Positions 8,416 through 17,766 of a DNA stretch of 64,000 nt are shown here, piece after piece. How positions within the stretch are numbered: position 1 is the stretch's first letter; each line of letters starts with the position of its first letter. This DNA is from Mycobacterium sp. 852002-50816_SCH5313054-b (lineage in GTDB: Bacteria; Actinomycetota; Actinomycetes; Mycobacteriales; Mycobacteriaceae): positions 62,001 through 126,000 of the forward strand of contig NZ_LZIC01000068.1 of the NCBI RefSeq assembly GCF_001667185.1, read 5' to 3'. Both the position numbers and the translations under genes were made by a program. The notes below the pieces were generated by a model that searched no databases, was not told where the DNA came from, and worked only from the letters and a program-made list of their open reading frames with translations.

Positions 8416-8871
8416 ATGTCTGATTCCAAACCACCGGCCTGGCTCAAACCGATGAACAAGGCCGTCATGGCCGTGCAGAAGCTGGGCATCGCCACCGGGC
8501 CGGTGCGGGTGCTGACGGTGCCGGGCCGCAAGTCCGGCGCGCAGCGCAGCACACCGGCGACCCCCTTCGCGCTGGGCGAAGGCCTGTACGTCGTGGGTGG
8601 ATATTCCCGCGCGGACTGGGTGCTGAACGCGCGCGCGGCCGGCGCGGGCACCGTCACGCGGGGTCGCCGGTCGAAGCGTGTCGCCTTCGTCGAGCTCACG
8701 GCGGAGGAAGCGCGCCCGGTGCTGCGCGCGTTTCCCGCCAAGGTGCCCCGGGGCGTCGGCTTCTTCAAACGCTCGGGGCTGGTACAGCGGGGAACCGCGG
8801 ATGAGTTCGAGGCCCTCGCGGGTCGGTGCGCGGTGTTCAGGCTCGATGCCGTCCCTCCGCCGAGCGGGTGA
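8416..8871 (+). CDS. Deazaflavin (F420)-dependent nitroreductase family protein (Ddn-like)
   Basis: Member of the split-barrel FDOR-A/Ddn family (151 aa, typical 140-150), which uses reduced F420 to reduce quinones or nitro compounds. Visible hallmarks: VRVLTVPGRKSGAQRSTPATPF, the conserved G-R-K-S-G turn, then GLYVVGGYSRADWVLNARAAG (strand and W-x-x-N-x-x-A helix), and GRRSKRVAFVELTAEEARPV. F420 is abundant in mycobacteria, consistent with the host. It lies 62 bases downstream of the orphan kinase but has its own palindromic promoter region, so it is probably a separate unit. Substrate unknown. Confidence 0.8.
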   Translation: MSDSKPPAWLKPMNKAVMAVQKLGIATGPVRVLTVPGRKSGAQRSTPATPFALGEGLYVVGGYSRADWVLNARAAGAGTVTRGRRSKRVAFVELTAEEARPVLRAFPAKVPRGVGFFKRSGLVQRGTADEFEALAGRCAVFRLDAVPPPSG

Positions 8872-8909
8872 TCGTCCCGCCGCGATCGGCTACGCCGGTG
8901 ACACCAAAA

Positions 8910-8935
8910 TCGTCGCGCCCCTGCTGGGCGACGAA
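8910..8935. terminator. Possible hairpin terminator between convergent genes
   Basis: TCGTCGCGCCC and GGGCGACGA flank CTGCT, giving a bulged GC stem between the convergent nitroreductase and membrane-protein genes. It has no U-tract, as is usual in mycobacteria. Weak call. Confidence 0.3.
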
Positions 8936-8953
8936 CCGATCGAGTAGAAGCTC

Positions 8954-9334
8954 TTACATCGGGGTGGCCTGCTGGGCCAGGTTCAGCAGGACGTAGGCGA
9001 TGCAGAAGAGGAAGTTCAGGACCACCAGGACCAGGCCGGCGAACATCAGCGACCGGGTGCCTTGGCGCTTCAAACGCTTGACCCGCGCGCCCCGCGCCTC
9101 CCGGTTCAGCTGCATCGCGATCAACGCGAAATTGACATCCGTCACTTCGTCTTCCCCGACGGGGGCGCCGGCCACCATCTGCCGCAGCCGATCGGGAGCG
9201 GTGTGCACGCCGACGCGCTCGAAGCGGTGACACAGCCGTCGCGCACGCCTTCGGCCGAGAGCCTGACATCGCATCTGTACCTGATGCATGACCTGCCGCC
9301 GTTCGTAGCCCCAAGCGTCGGACGCACTCGTCAC
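8954..9334 (-). CDS. Conserved mycobacterial hypothetical, single-helix membrane protein
   Basis: Not recognised as a named family. 126 aa: a basic, helical cytoplasmic part with many Arg residues (for example GRRRARRLCHRF at 28-39), an acidic stretch GEDEVTDVNF, a basic cluster ARVKRLKRQGTR, then one transmembrane helix at about 95-118 and a six-residue tail. The positive-inside rule puts the N-terminus in the cytoplasm. It sits alone between the nitroreductase (convergent) and the Rieske gene 50 bases upstream on the same strand. Confidence 0.6.
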   Translation of the reverse strand: MTSASDAWGYERRQVMHQVQMRCQALGRRRARRLCHRFERVGVHTAPDRLRQMVAGAPVGEDEVTDVNFALIAMQLNREARGARVKRLKRQGTRSLMFAGLVLVVLNFLFCIAYVLLNLAQQATPM

Positions 9335-9384
9335 AAGCCGGGATTCTAATTCGCTTATACCCGTTTTCGGGAGGTCTACAGCGA

Positions 9385-10737
9385 TTACGTCGGTGCCTTT
9401 TCATCGCGGCTCAGCCGCTCGGCCTCCGGCAGTTCCCCGGATAGATTCAAGTAACGCTCGAGGTTTCGATGCATGTTGATCACGCGCCGTTCCTCGCTGG
9501 AGAGCACCAGGTGGGTGAAGCCCGGCTGGTGCAGACCGCGCTGCAGGCCCGCGAGCAGGCGGATGTCCTGGGTGAGCACCAGGCCCGGTTCGGCTTCGCC
9601 GGCGGTCGAGCGCATGTCGGCGGGTTTGCTGCGCGGGGCGCCCGGGGCCATCCGGGTCATCAGGAACATGACCAGCTCGCCGTGATCAGGGTCCGGGCCG
9701 GGGCGCGAGCACATGACGGTCAGGTGGTCGGCGTTGGCCAGCAACGTCATGTTGGGGAACACGTTGTACTGGTGCAGCCGGGTGATCCGGTCGGTGTCGG
9801 CCCAGTCCAGGTCCACCCCGCGGCTGGCCGCGAAGGCTCGCGTGCGCGCCGCGATCAGGTCGGCAACCGTGTCTGTAGTCCGGCGCTCGTCGGCGGGGAA
9901 GGGCGTGCCCTCGGCGGCGCCCATCAGCGCGCCCTGGGTGTAGACGTACGCGTCCCAGACCTCCTCGTCGCTCAGCGCGCCGTCGAAGCGCGGGCTCTGC
10001 ACGCCGTAGGGCTGGTCGGACTTGCCGGTGTGACCCCAGATCTGTTGTGGCGCATGGATGTCGTCGACGCAGCGCAGCAGCTCGGGATGCAGCGTCTGAA
10101 TGTGGTAGGTCTCGCTGTAGCCATCGGCGATCGTCTTCCAGTTGGCCTCGACGTCGATGGTGAGCGTCGCGTAGCAGCGGAAGTCGCTCAGGTGACACCA
10201 GGCGATGTCGTCGGGCACCGCCTCCAGGTACTCGGCCAACGGCATCGCGTCGATGTCGAGGTTGACGAAGACGAGCCCCTCCCAGGTGTCGACCCGGGCC
10301 GCAACCAGCGGAAAGTCGGACATCCGCAGCGAGCCGAAGCCCTTGCGGTTGGGCACCCGCTTGAGCGTGCCCGCCAGGTCCCAGGTCCAGCCGTGATAGC
10401 CGCACTTGAGTTCGCGCAGTCCCGAGCCCGAGCCCGCGCACAGGGTGTTGCCGCGGTGGCGACAGGCGTTCTGGAACGCCCGGAGCTTCCCGTCGTCGCC
10501 CCGGACGATCAGCACCCCGTACGGGCCGCAGCGGTACTCGAAATAGTCCCCCGGCTCGGCGACGTGATCGACCATGCAGGCGAGCTGCCACACCTTCGGC
10601 CACATTCGCTCGATCTCGAGTGCGGCGAATTCCGGAGAGTAGTAGCGCTGCGCCGGCACCAGGGTCGGGCACTCGGGCGGGGCGCCAATCGCGTCCTCGT
10701 CCCGGGTGCGGGCCGGATTGCCGGTGGGCGCGTTCAT
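9385..10737 (-). CDS. Rieske non-haem iron oxygenase, alpha subunit
   Basis: Aromatic-ring or N-dealkylating type oxygenase (450 aa). Rieske [2Fe-2S] ligands: CRH (Cys92, His94) and CGYH (Cys112, His115). Mononuclear iron site: EANWKTIADGYSETYHIQTLHPE with His212 and His217. No small subunit, ferredoxin or reductase gene is adjacent, so electron donors come from elsewhere. It is last in an operon: its start codon lies ten bases after the amidohydrolase stop. Together with the amidohydrolase and kinase genes it suggests breakdown of an amide- or amine-containing compound, but no substrate can be named. Confidence 0.9.
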   Translation of the reverse strand: MNAPTGNPARTRDEDAIGAPPECPTLVPAQRYYSPEFAALEIERMWPKVWQLACMVDHVAEPGDYFEYRCGPYGVLIVRGDDGKLRAFQNACRHRGNTLCAGSGSGLRELKCGYHGWTWDLAGTLKRVPNRKGFGSLRMSDFPLVAARVDTWEGLVFVNLDIDAMPLAEYLEAVPDDIAWCHLSDFRCYATLTIDVEANWKTIADGYSETYHIQTLHPELLRCVDDIHAPQQIWGHTGKSDQPYGVQSPRFDGALSDEEVWDAYVYTQGALMGAAEGTPFPADERRTTDTVADLIAARTRAFAASRGVDLDWADTDRITRLHQYNVFPNMTLLANADHLTVMCSRPGPDPDHGELVMFLMTRMAPGAPRSKPADMRSTAGEAEPGLVLTQDIRLLAGLQRGLHQPGFTHLVLSSEERRVINMHRNLERYLNLSGELPEAERLSRDEKAPT

Positions 10738-10747
10738 GGGTGGAGCC

Positions 10748-12508
10748 CTATCGCGCTCCGCGCACCAACCGGCCCGGGCGCGCCCCGGTGTCGACGTCGT
10801 TGCGCCGGGTCACGGTCCCGCTGACGATGGTGGCCGCGTAGCCGCTGGCTCCCTGCAGGATCCGTTTCCCGCCCGCGGGCAGGTCGAAGGCCATCGCCGC
10901 GGGATGCAGCGTCAGCGCGTCCATGTCGATGACGTTGATGTCGGCCTTCTTGCCCGGCTCGATGGTGCCGCGGTCGGTCAGACCGAATAGGTGAGCCGTG
11001 TCGCGGGCTTGCTTGCGGATCACGTACTCGAGCGCGAGCTTGTCGCCCCGGTGCCGGTCGCGCGCCCAGTGCGTCAGCAGGAAGGTGGGATAGGAAGCGT
11101 CGCAGATCATCCCGCAGTGGGCGCCGCCATCGGAAAGCCCGAGCACGCCGGCCGGGTGCAGCAGCATCTCGCGGATCGCGTCGTGGTTGCCCTCGGCGTA
11201 GTTGAACAGCGGCAGCATCAGCATCGCCGTCGCGTCCCGCTCGAGCATCAGGTCGTACAGCGTGGACAGCGGGTCGTCGCCGCGGGCCTTGGCGATGGCC
11301 GCGACGGTGCGGTCGGCGGTGGGCTCGTAGTCCGGCGGATCGCCGAGCGCGAAGAGCCGTCCCAACGAGTGCTGCACCAGGGCGAACATGCCGTCGAACA
11401 GCAGGGTCGGGTCGGCGGGCAGGTCGTCCTCGGAAAGGATGGCGGCCTTCACCGCAGGGTCGGCCAAGCGCTGGGTGAGCTCGGCGCGGCCGCACTCGGC
11501 CTTCAGCCGGCGGTAGGTGGGCCGGTGGCTGAACCCGTGATGGCCCTGGAATCCGATCATCATGCCGAACGGACGCGCGGCGACCTGCGGGTACAACCGG
11601 GCGCCCTCGGCGTGCGCGTCCGCGGACAGGTCCAGCATCTCGCGCCACAGGTTCGGGTCGGCATCCACCTGGATGAGGGCGAACGACACCGGCCGGTCGA
11701 TCTCACCGCTCAACCGGCGCATCCAGTCCAGTTCCTTTTTGGGCGCGACGATGTCCTCGCCGGCGGATCCCTGCGGGGCGAGCTCGAACACCGCCTGGCC
11801 GCCGGCGGCCATGGCCCGCCCTAGGCCGAACAGCTCGTCCTCGGCCGCGTAGGTGCCGGGAACCGGCTCGCCGTCCATCGCGCGGTGGCCCATCGTGCGC
11901 GACGTCGAGAAGCCGAGCGCGCCGGCTTCGATCGCCTCCCGAACCAGCCGGCCCATCGCCTCGATGTCATCAGGTGTCGCCGGCTCGTTGCGCGCACCCC
12001 GCTCGCCCATTGCGTAGGCGCGGATGGCGCCGTGGGCGACCTGGCTGCCCACGTCGATCGCGAACTTGTGCTTGCCGATCGCGTCGAGGTACTCGGGATA
12101 GGTCTCCCAGCCCCATTCGATGCCCTCGGTCAGGGCGGTGCCGGGGATGTCTTCCACACCCTCCATCAACTCGATCAGCCACTGCTCGGTGCCCGGCCGC
12201 ACCGGCGCAAAACCGACGCCGCAGTTGCCGGTCACGATCGTCGTGACGCCGTGGCCGCTGGACGGCTCGAGCAGCTCGTCCCAGCTCACCTGCCCGTCGT
12301 AGTGGGTGTGGATGTCGACGAAGCCGGGGGCCACCACATGCCCTGTCGCATCGATGGTTTCGGCCGCTTCGCCCGTCATCGCGGGGTCATCGGCGCCGCG
12401 CCGGACGACGTCGACGATCACGCCGTCCTTGATGCCGATGTCGGCCCGGTAGCGCTCCGCGCCGGTGCCGTCGACGACGGTGCCGCCGGTGATCTTCAGA
12501 TCGAACAT
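10748..12508 (-). CDS. D-aminoacylase-like amidohydrolase
   Basis: Metal-dependent hydrolase of the N-acyl-D-amino-acid deacylase family, 586 aa. Signature: [13 protein letters not shown] with metal ligands His67 and His69, [11 protein letters not shown], and the C-terminal LSDGGAHCG and [13 protein letters not shown] segments (the composite beta-domain with AxxIGKxxDI-like wording). Start: the frame opens at 12550 but ATG 12508 has GGAGAGG five bases upstream, a much better site. It is followed immediately by the Rieske gene. The palindrome at 12557-12579 lies just upstream and probably controls this pair. Confidence 0.85.
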   Translation of the reverse strand: MFDLKITGGTVVDGTGAERYRADIGIKDGVIVDVVRRGADDPAMTGEAAETIDATGHVVAPGFVDIHTHYDGQVSWDELLEPSSGHGVTTIVTGNCGVGFAPVRPGTEQWLIELMEGVEDIPGTALTEGIEWGWETYPEYLDAIGKHKFAIDVGSQVAHGAIRAYAMGERGARNEPATPDDIEAMGRLVREAIEAGALGFSTSRTMGHRAMDGEPVPGTYAAEDELFGLGRAMAAGGQAVFELAPQGSAGEDIVAPKKELDWMRRLSGEIDRPVSFALIQVDADPNLWREMLDLSADAHAEGARLYPQVAARPFGMMIGFQGHHGFSHRPTYRRLKAECGRAELTQRLADPAVKAAILSEDDLPADPTLLFDGMFALVQHSLGRLFALGDPPDYEPTADRTVAAIAKARGDDPLSTLYDLMLERDATAMLMLPLFNYAEGNHDAIREMLLHPAGVLGLSDGGAHCGMICDASYPTFLLTHWARDRHRGDKLALEYVIRKQARDTAHLFGLTDRGTIEPGKKADINVIDMDALTLHPAAMAFDLPAGGKRILQGASGYAATIVSGTVTRRNDVDTGARPGRLVRGAR

Positions 12509-12556
12509 GAGGGCCTCTCCTTGTCGCCATGCGTTGTCGACGTCGGACACGCGGCA

Positions 12557-12579
12557 TTACGCTACTCGGCGTAGCGTAA
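12557..12579. promoter_or_regulatory. Perfect palindromic operator ahead of the amidohydrolase
   Basis: TTACGCTAC-TCGGC-GTAGCGTAA, nine-base perfect arms. It is 48 bases upstream of the amidohydrolase ATG, in the 140-base gap after the kinase gene. A TetR-type operator is likely; the cognate protein may be the TetR at 13894-14514. Confidence 0.55.
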
Positions 12580-12648
12580 CTACTGACGATATTCCTCCGG
12601 ACAGGTCGAGTCAATGAATCGCCGGAACTTCGCGGCCGCACCGCCGCG

Positions 12649-13785
12649 CTAGAGAGAACCCTTCAGTGCCGCAACGGTTTCCAGGTCGTCGAGGGCCGCG
12701 ACGCCGCGCCGCAGACCCTCCATGGCGATGCCTTCGACCTGCATTCCGCCCATCCCCGCGGTGATGAGCGGAGCGACATATCCGTACAGCGCGCTCTGGC
12801 GGTACCGCAGCCACAGGTCTTCGCGGTCCAGGTCGGGGCCTCCGGCAGCCGCGAGGGCGCGCCGGTAGTCGTCGAGGAGGTCGCGTTGCGTTGCCCGCCG
12901 GTCTTCCGGCGTCAGGCTGGTGATCAGCGTGTACGCCAGTTCGCGGGAGGGGTGTCCTCGCCGCACCGCCTGCCAGTCCAACAGGCCCGCCTTGCCGCCG
13001 TGGAAGTACATGTTGCCGGGGTGGGCGTCGCCGTGCATGACGGTGTGCGGGGGAGTGTCGATCAGCGCGGCGACGGCGCGATAGTTGTCGGCAATGAACC
13101 GCCCGTTGTCGACGGGGAACGGGCTGCGCTCGGCGAGGCGCTTCATCGATGCGTGCATCAGTGACCCGGTCAGCAGGGACGTGACGTCTCCGGACGGGGT
13201 GTAGAGCCAACCCAGGGGGCCGCGACCGTCGCGCGGCAGCCGGTCCCAAAAGACGGCGTGCAGATCGGCCAGCAATTCGATGACGAGGCTGGCCTGGTCC
13301 GGGGAGATCGGGTGCAGGGTGTCGGGAAACTCGCACGACTCGGCGGGCAGGTCTTCCAGCACCAGCAGGTACCGGCCCGTCCAGGTGTCGAAAGCGGCGC
13401 CGTAGGCGTACGGGAGGCCGTTGAGCTGCGGCGCGAGTTGGTTGTAGAAGCGCACCTCGGTCTGCCCCAGCCGCCCGAGTTCGCCCATCAACCGGGTGGC
13501 GGCCGTTTTGGCGGCGACCTTGACGAACACCGACTCGGGCACCTCTTTTCCGGTCAGCACCAGCCGGGCCCGCGACGACGTCCCCGCGTCGCGGTCCAGG
13601 ACACGGACCGACCTGACGGTGGTCCCCAGGACCTTGGACAGGACCCCGGCGTCGATGTCTTCGACGGTGCGGGGCAACCCCAAGCGCCCGCCCACCACAG
13701 CGTCGGTGGTCACTCGGCGGACCCCGTGGCCCAGGTGGGCGGCCAAGCCGGCGACGGACAGAGCTTGTCCCGCAAGGTTTTTCAT
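12649..13785 (-). CDS. Aminoglycoside-phosphotransferase-fold kinase
   Basis: Protein-kinase-like small-molecule kinase (378 aa). Brenner motif VMHGDAHPGNMYF (HGDAH at 251-255, Asn258) and metal-binding GLLDWQ (Asp270); the N-lobe Lys is likely in SVFVKVAAK. Family members phosphorylate hydroxyl groups of small molecules. Genes of this ecdysteroid-kinase/ACAD10-like type often sit in mycobacterial catabolic clusters rather than in resistance loci, so a metabolic substrate is more likely than an antibiotic. It follows the TetR on the same strand and is preceded by a tandem operator. The amidohydrolase lies 140 bases downstream with its own palindrome. Confidence 0.8.
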   Translation of the reverse strand: MKNLAGQALSVAGLAAHLGHGVRRVTTDAVVGGRLGLPRTVEDIDAGVLSKVLGTTVRSVRVLDRDAGTSSRARLVLTGKEVPESVFVKVAAKTAATRLMGELGRLGQTEVRFYNQLAPQLNGLPYAYGAAFDTWTGRYLLVLEDLPAESCEFPDTLHPISPDQASLVIELLADLHAVFWDRLPRDGRGPLGWLYTPSGDVTSLLTGSLMHASMKRLAERSPFPVDNGRFIADNYRAVAALIDTPPHTVMHGDAHPGNMYFHGGKAGLLDWQAVRRGHPSRELAYTLITSLTPEDRRATQRDLLDDYRRALAAAGGPDLDREDLWLRYRQSALYGYVAPLITAGMGGMQVEGIAMEGLRRGVAALDDLETVAALKGSL

Positions 13786-13849
13786 ATGTGTCCGTCCTGC
13801 GTATGCCCGTCACCTGCAGGGAGCGGGCCGCAATCGGCTCAGCGCCCCG

Positions 13850-13904
13850 TCAGACAAAACTAGCCGAATGTCTGGACTTCAGACAATACCCGATTATTGT
13901 CTGA
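13850..13904. promoter_or_regulatory. Tandem palindromic sites (two CAGACAA-N12-GTCTG copies)
   Basis: CAGACAA-N12-GTCTG occurs at 13851-13874 and again at 13880-13903, a 29-base period. The second copy is a near-perfect palindrome, TCAGACAATA-N6-TATTGTCTGA, that runs over the TetR stop codon. The pair lies in the promoter region of the kinase gene, so it is probably its operator. Confidence 0.6.
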
Positions 13905-14514
13905 TTTGTGGCACCAGGGCCCGCACCACGAATTGCTCGACGAATTGGCGCTTGTCGGCTGTCGGGCGGCGCCGCCAGGAGGGCGCCAGCAAAAACAACG
14001 TCGTGGTGTGCAGCCACTGGACGATCGACCGGGGGTCGAGGTCGTCGTGGAGACGCCCCGCCGCCTTCCACCGATTCAGCAACGGCTCGTAGTGCCGCAG
14101 CAGCAGCCTCACGATGGGTTCCGAGCCCTTCTCGAGGGCGGTGGCCACCGCGGTGCTCTCCGCGGCGAACAGCGCTTCGTTCAGCGGGTTGCCGTCCACC
14201 GACTCGACCCGCGCCAGGACCATCTCGGGAACCGAGCGGACGGGGTCGTCGGGCGCGGGCAGCGATCCCACCAGGTCGCCGAGCGCCTCGTCCACCCGCA
14301 TCAGCATCAGGCCCAGCAGCACGTCGTCGCGCGCGGGGAAGTAGCGGTACACCGTGGATCGCGACACCCCGGCCTCGTCGGCCACCTCGCCCATCCGGAA
14401 CTGGGTGTTGCCGCGGCGGACGATGCAGCGGCCCGCGGCGTCGAGGATCAGTCTGCGCGCCTCCTCGTCGTCGTGGATCGCGCGGTCATCACCCCACCAC
14501 CGGCTCGGTTCCAT
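13894..14514 (-). CDS. TetR family regulator of the 9.4-16.9 kb island
   Basis: 206 aa. DNA-binding domain: [17 protein letters not shown], then [28 protein letters not shown], a standard TetR helix-turn-helix. The C-terminal domain is helical and variable. It is divergent from the conserved gene at 14636 and directly upstream of the kinase on its own strand, so it is placed to control both arms of the island. Its 3' end is covered by the second of the tandem palindromes. Confidence 0.86.
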   Translation of the reverse strand: MEPSRWWGDDRAIHDDEEARRLILDAAGRCIVRRGNTQFRMGEVADEAGVSRSTVYRYFPARDDVLLGLMLMRVDEALGDLVGSLPAPDDPVRSVPEMVLARVESVDGNPLNEALFAAESTAVATALEKGSEPIVRLLLRHYEPLLNRWKAAGRLHDDLDPRSIVQWLHTTTLFLLAPSWRRRPTADKRQFVEQFVVRALVPQIRQ

Positions 14515-14635
14515 GGCGCCGATGCTACGGGATGCGTTGTGCTACTTCAGTATCTGATGCGACGAGTGACCGCGGCCCCACCGGGCGCCCTCGAATCATG
14601 ATGTGGCACAAGCGCTCAGCACGACAGAGAGGGCA

Positions 14636-15775
14636 ATGATGGGGTACTCCGCCGCCGACGAGTCGTTCACCCACCAGCTCCCGACGACCTTCGACCAGGT
14701 GCACGATCCCGATCCGACGTGGTCGGATCGGTGCTACTTCTTCGCCGCGTCGCCGGACGGCACGATGCTGCTGGCCAGCGGCTACGGCAACAACCCGAAC
14801 ACCGCCGGCGGGCTGGGTTACGTCAAGGTCAGTCTGGCCGACGGCCGGCACTGGGATCTGTTGGCCGGCCGGCCGGTGACCGGCGACGACCGCGCGGACC
14901 TGCGTGCCGGACCGATGCGCTGGACCTGCGTGGAGCCGATGAAGAAGTGGCGGCTCGACGTCGAACCGAACAACTCGGGAATCGAGTGGGAGCTGTACTA
15001 CCAGCCCACCGCCCCGATGTGGGAGCTGTTGCCCATGAAGGTGCGCGGGGAGGACGGCCAGACGCTGGCCGACATGTATCACATGAAGGAGCCCGGGCGA
15101 TGGAGCGGCTGGGTGCAGATCGACGGCGAACGGATCAGCGTCGACGGGTTTCACGGCGGCCGCGACCGCACGTTCGGGGTGCGCGTCTCGGACAAGATCG
15201 ACTTCTGGCTGTGGCTCGACGCCGGGTTCGATGACTACGCCATCGAGGCCTGGGTCATCGAATCGGCCGACGGCACAGTCAAATACGTCGACGGCGGCGT
15301 CACGCGCACCGACGGCACGCTGTCGAAGCGATTCGTCAAGATCGAACACGACGTGGAATTCGACGGCGACCGCAAGCGCCCGGCCCGCGCGGTGCTGCTG
15401 TTCACCGACGAGGACGGCAAGGCCTACCGCGTCTTCGCCGACGCTGCACACCAGCACGTCAACGCCTACTACGGGCTGCCGATGGCGCACTGCGAGTACG
15501 AGGATCTGGGCGGCGGTGGCTATTTCATCCATTTCCACTGGGACAGCGCCGATTCCGGGGAGCTGGGCGAGACCGAGGGCAAGTCGATGGCGCTCGATCA
15601 GCTGATGCGCTTCGAGCAGGACGGCGATACCGGTTGGGGCATCTTCGAATTGCTGGTCGGGGGGCACGGCTACCGTCGCTACCCCAACTGGTCCGCGATG
15701 GACATGTCCGCGTTCACCCAGGACAAGACCCCGGTGGAGCGCCTGCCGGCAGACGGGAAACGAGTCAGTCAATGA
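14636..15775 (+). CDS. Conserved protein of unknown function (lipocalin/AttH-like beta protein)
   Basis: No function is claimed. 379 aa, beta-rich, many Trp and Tyr residues, with repeated [17 protein letters not shown] and [37 protein letters not shown] type wording. The two-halves layout resembles the AttH/CrtC (hydroxyneurosporene-synthase-like) double lipocalin fold, but this is an impression. No signal peptide. Start chosen at ATG 14636 (an ATG also at 14639) because GAGAGGG precedes it; the frame itself opens at 14603. Its stop overlaps the next start (ATGA), so it is translationally coupled to the kinase downstream and probably shares its pathway. Confidence 0.65.
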   Translation: MMGYSAADESFTHQLPTTFDQVHDPDPTWSDRCYFFAASPDGTMLLASGYGNNPNTAGGLGYVKVSLADGRHWDLLAGRPVTGDDRADLRAGPMRWTCVEPMKKWRLDVEPNNSGIEWELYYQPTAPMWELLPMKVRGEDGQTLADMYHMKEPGRWSGWVQIDGERISVDGFHGGRDRTFGVRVSDKIDFWLWLDAGFDDYAIEAWVIESADGTVKYVDGGVTRTDGTLSKRFVKIEHDVEFDGDRKRPARAVLLFTDEDGKAYRVFADAAHQHVNAYYGLPMAHCEYEDLGGGGYFIHFHWDSADSGELGETEGKSMALDQLMRFEQDGDTGWGIFELLVGGHGYRRYPNWSAMDMSAFTQDKTPVERLPADGKRVSQ

Positions 15776-16857
15776 TGCTGGACGCCCACGTGAGTCAGCG
15801 CCTGGCGGCGTGGCTGGCCGCGCAGCTGCCCGACGCCGACGACGTTCGCGTCGAAGGCCTTGACCGGGTGAACTTCGGGCATTCCGCCGAAATGATGATG
15901 CTGAGCATCGTCACCCGGCGCGGCGACCGGGACCACCGCCAGGACGCGGTGCTGCGCCTGCGACCCAAACCACCGGCGCTGCTCGAGCCCTACGACCTGG
16001 TGCGCCAGTTCACCATCCTGCGAGCGCTGGCGAACACCGAGGTGCGGGTTCCGCGGGCGCTCTGGCTCGAGGAAACCGGCGAGGTGCTCGGGAGGCCCTT
16101 CTTCGTGATGGAGCGGGCCGCCGGCCAGGTCTACGAGATGGAGCCGCCCACCGACGTCGCCGACTCGGTGGTGGTGCGGATGTGTCAGAGCCTGGTCGAG
16201 CAACTCGCGGCCATCCACACCGTCGACCTCGCACGCACCGGGCTCGACGCCTTCGACAGCGGTGCCGACCATTTAGACCGCGAACTCGACCACTGGGGGG
16301 CGGAGCTGGACCGGGTCAAGCGCGGTCGCCTGCCCGCCCTCGAACGGCTGCAGCAGACGCTGCGGGCAGGCAAGCCCGAGCCGTGCCCGAACGTCACCCT
16401 GGTGCACGGCGACGCCAAACCGGGCAACTTCGCGTTCGTCGGCGGCGAGGTCAGCGCGGTCTTCGACTGGGAGATGACCACGGTCGGCGATCCGCTGACC
16501 GACATCGGCTGGTTCGAGATGCTGTGGATGCAGCCCGTCGGCATCAACACCCACCCCGCGGCCCCCGGCGTCGATGCCCTGCTCGCGCACTACGAGTCTT
16601 CCGGCGGGGTCGCGATCCAAAATCGCCCGTGGTACCGGGCGTTCAACGCCTACAAGATGGCCGTCATCTGTCTCATCGGCGCGATGCTGATCGACGATGG
16701 CCACAGCGACGACCAAAAGCTCGTGCTCGCCGCCTACGGCACCTCGCTCATGACGAAAGCGGGTCTCACCGAGCTGGGTGTCGAGGAACTCCTCGACGAC
16801 GGTCCCGTCCTGCCCCGCGACGAACGCATCCAGCAGGTCCTCGCGCCCGCCACCTGA
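15772..16857 (+). CDS. Second aminoglycoside-phosphotransferase-fold kinase (ACAD10-type)
   Basis: 361 aa from the ATG at 15772, which overlaps the preceding TGA by four bases. Motifs: LVHGDAKPGNFAF (HGD at 212-214, Asn219) and AVFDWEMTTVGDPLTDIGW (Asp232), with GRPFFVMERAAG in the hinge region. This wording is typical of the ACAD10-like phosphotransferases that accompany acyl-CoA dehydrogenases and act on hydroxylated acyl substrates. A longer frame opens at 15634 but lies inside the upstream gene. Two different kinases of the same fold in one island is unusual. Confidence 0.82.
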   Translation: MMLDAHVSQRLAAWLAAQLPDADDVRVEGLDRVNFGHSAEMMMLSIVTRRGDRDHRQDAVLRLRPKPPALLEPYDLVRQFTILRALANTEVRVPRALWLEETGEVLGRPFFVMERAAGQVYEMEPPTDVADSVVVRMCQSLVEQLAAIHTVDLARTGLDAFDSGADHLDRELDHWGAELDRVKRGRLPALERLQQTLRAGKPEPCPNVTLVHGDAKPGNFAFVGGEVSAVFDWEMTTVGDPLTDIGWFEMLWMQPVGINTHPAAPGVDALLAHYESSGGVAIQNRPWYRAFNAYKMAVICLIGAMLIDDGHSDDQKLVLAAYGTSLMTKAGLTELGVEELLDDGPVLPRDERIQQVLAPAT

Positions 16858-16866
16858 GGCGTTGTT

Positions 16867-17358
16867 TCAGGCGTCGGACCGCTGGACCTGTCGTGACAAG
16901 CCGGTCCACACCAAGGTGACATGCGTCCCCTGGGGGCTGCGGTCGATGGTCACCCGATCGGCGAGCGCCCGCATCAGCGGAATGCCGCGCCCCCGGACCT
17001 GTGGTCGGGGCGGCATGGTGGCAGGTTCGGGCGCCTGCTGGCGCCACCGGCCGCGGTCATTGACGGTCACGGCGAGGGTGTCGGCCGCGTCGTCGTAGGT
17101 TGCGCTGAGGTCCACGGTCCCGCGCCGCGCCGCGTCGACATAGGCGAATTCGGCCGCGTTGGCCAGCGCTTCGTCCACCGCGAGGAGCAGGTCGTTGCCG
17201 CGCTCGGCACCCAGCCTGAAGTGCCTACCGAGCCACATCCCGAACTCGGCTCGGGTCCGAGCGGCGCTTCGCGCGTCGGCGGCCACCCGCCTGCGCACGA
17301 AGCGGGATCGATCATCGATGTCGGACACCTCATCGGGCCCACGTTCAGAGCGTCCCAT
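16867..17358 (-). CDS. RsbW-like anti-sigma factor / HATPase serine kinase
   Basis: 163 aa GHKL ATPase-like protein. N-box DEALANAAEFA (Glu63, Asn67), a central VTVNDRGRW (D-box) and RGRGIPLMRALADRV (G-box, somewhat degenerate). Such proteins bind a sigma factor or phosphorylate the STAS partner. It is encoded 30 bases downstream of the STAS gene on the same strand, the classic anti-anti-sigma/anti-sigma arrangement. No sigma factor gene is next to the pair. Confidence 0.78.
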   Translation of the reverse strand: MGRSERGPDEVSDIDDRSRFVRRRVAADARSAARTRAEFGMWLGRHFRLGAERGNDLLLAVDEALANAAEFAYVDAARRGTVDLSATYDDAADTLAVTVNDRGRWRQQAPEPATMPPRPQVRGRGIPLMRALADRVTIDRSPQGTHVTLVWTGLSRQVQRSDA

Positions 17359-17388
17359 CGCCCAGCTGCATCCTCACTCTGTCAGGGT

Positions 17389-17766
17389 TCACCCATCGGC
17401 GATACGGCTCAGCGCGCTGTCGAGCGTGCTGTAGAGCGCCAAGACGTTGTCCAGGCCCATGAGCTTGATCGGCCGGCTGGTGGCCGGCCCGTTCGCGACC
17501 ACCGCGAATCGCGTGGGCGGCGCGACCTCGGCCTGGGCCGTGACCAGGACGGTCATCCCGGCCGAGGCCAGAAAATCCACCTTGGTCAGGTCAATGACCA
17601 GAGCCGGCGGTTCCGCGGCCAGTGCGGTGCGTACCGCCTCAGCGAGCCGCGGCGCGCTGAGCATGTCCACTTCACCCGAGACGGTCAGCACGACCGCGTC
17701 GTCCACCTGGTGTTTTCCGACGTCGAAGGTCGTCGGATCGACTGAATTGCCCGATTGTTCGATCAT
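17389..17766 (-). CDS. STAS-domain anti-sigma factor antagonist (RsbV-like)
   Basis: 125 aa single STAS domain: VVLTVSGEVDMLSAPRLAEAV (first strand and helix) and ALVIDLTKVDFLASAGMTVL, with Ser68 in the position that RsbV-type proteins have phosphorylated by their kinase partner. Dephosphorylated protein would sequester the RsbW-like product encoded downstream. First gene of the pair; the 368-base region upstream is shared with the divergent peroxidase gene. Confidence 0.83.
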   Translation of the reverse strand: MIEQSGNSVDPTTFDVGKHQVDDAVVLTVSGEVDMLSAPRLAEAVRTALAAEPPALVIDLTKVDFLASAGMTVLVTAQAEVAPPTRFAVVANGPATSRPIKLMGLDNVLALYSTLDSALSRIADG

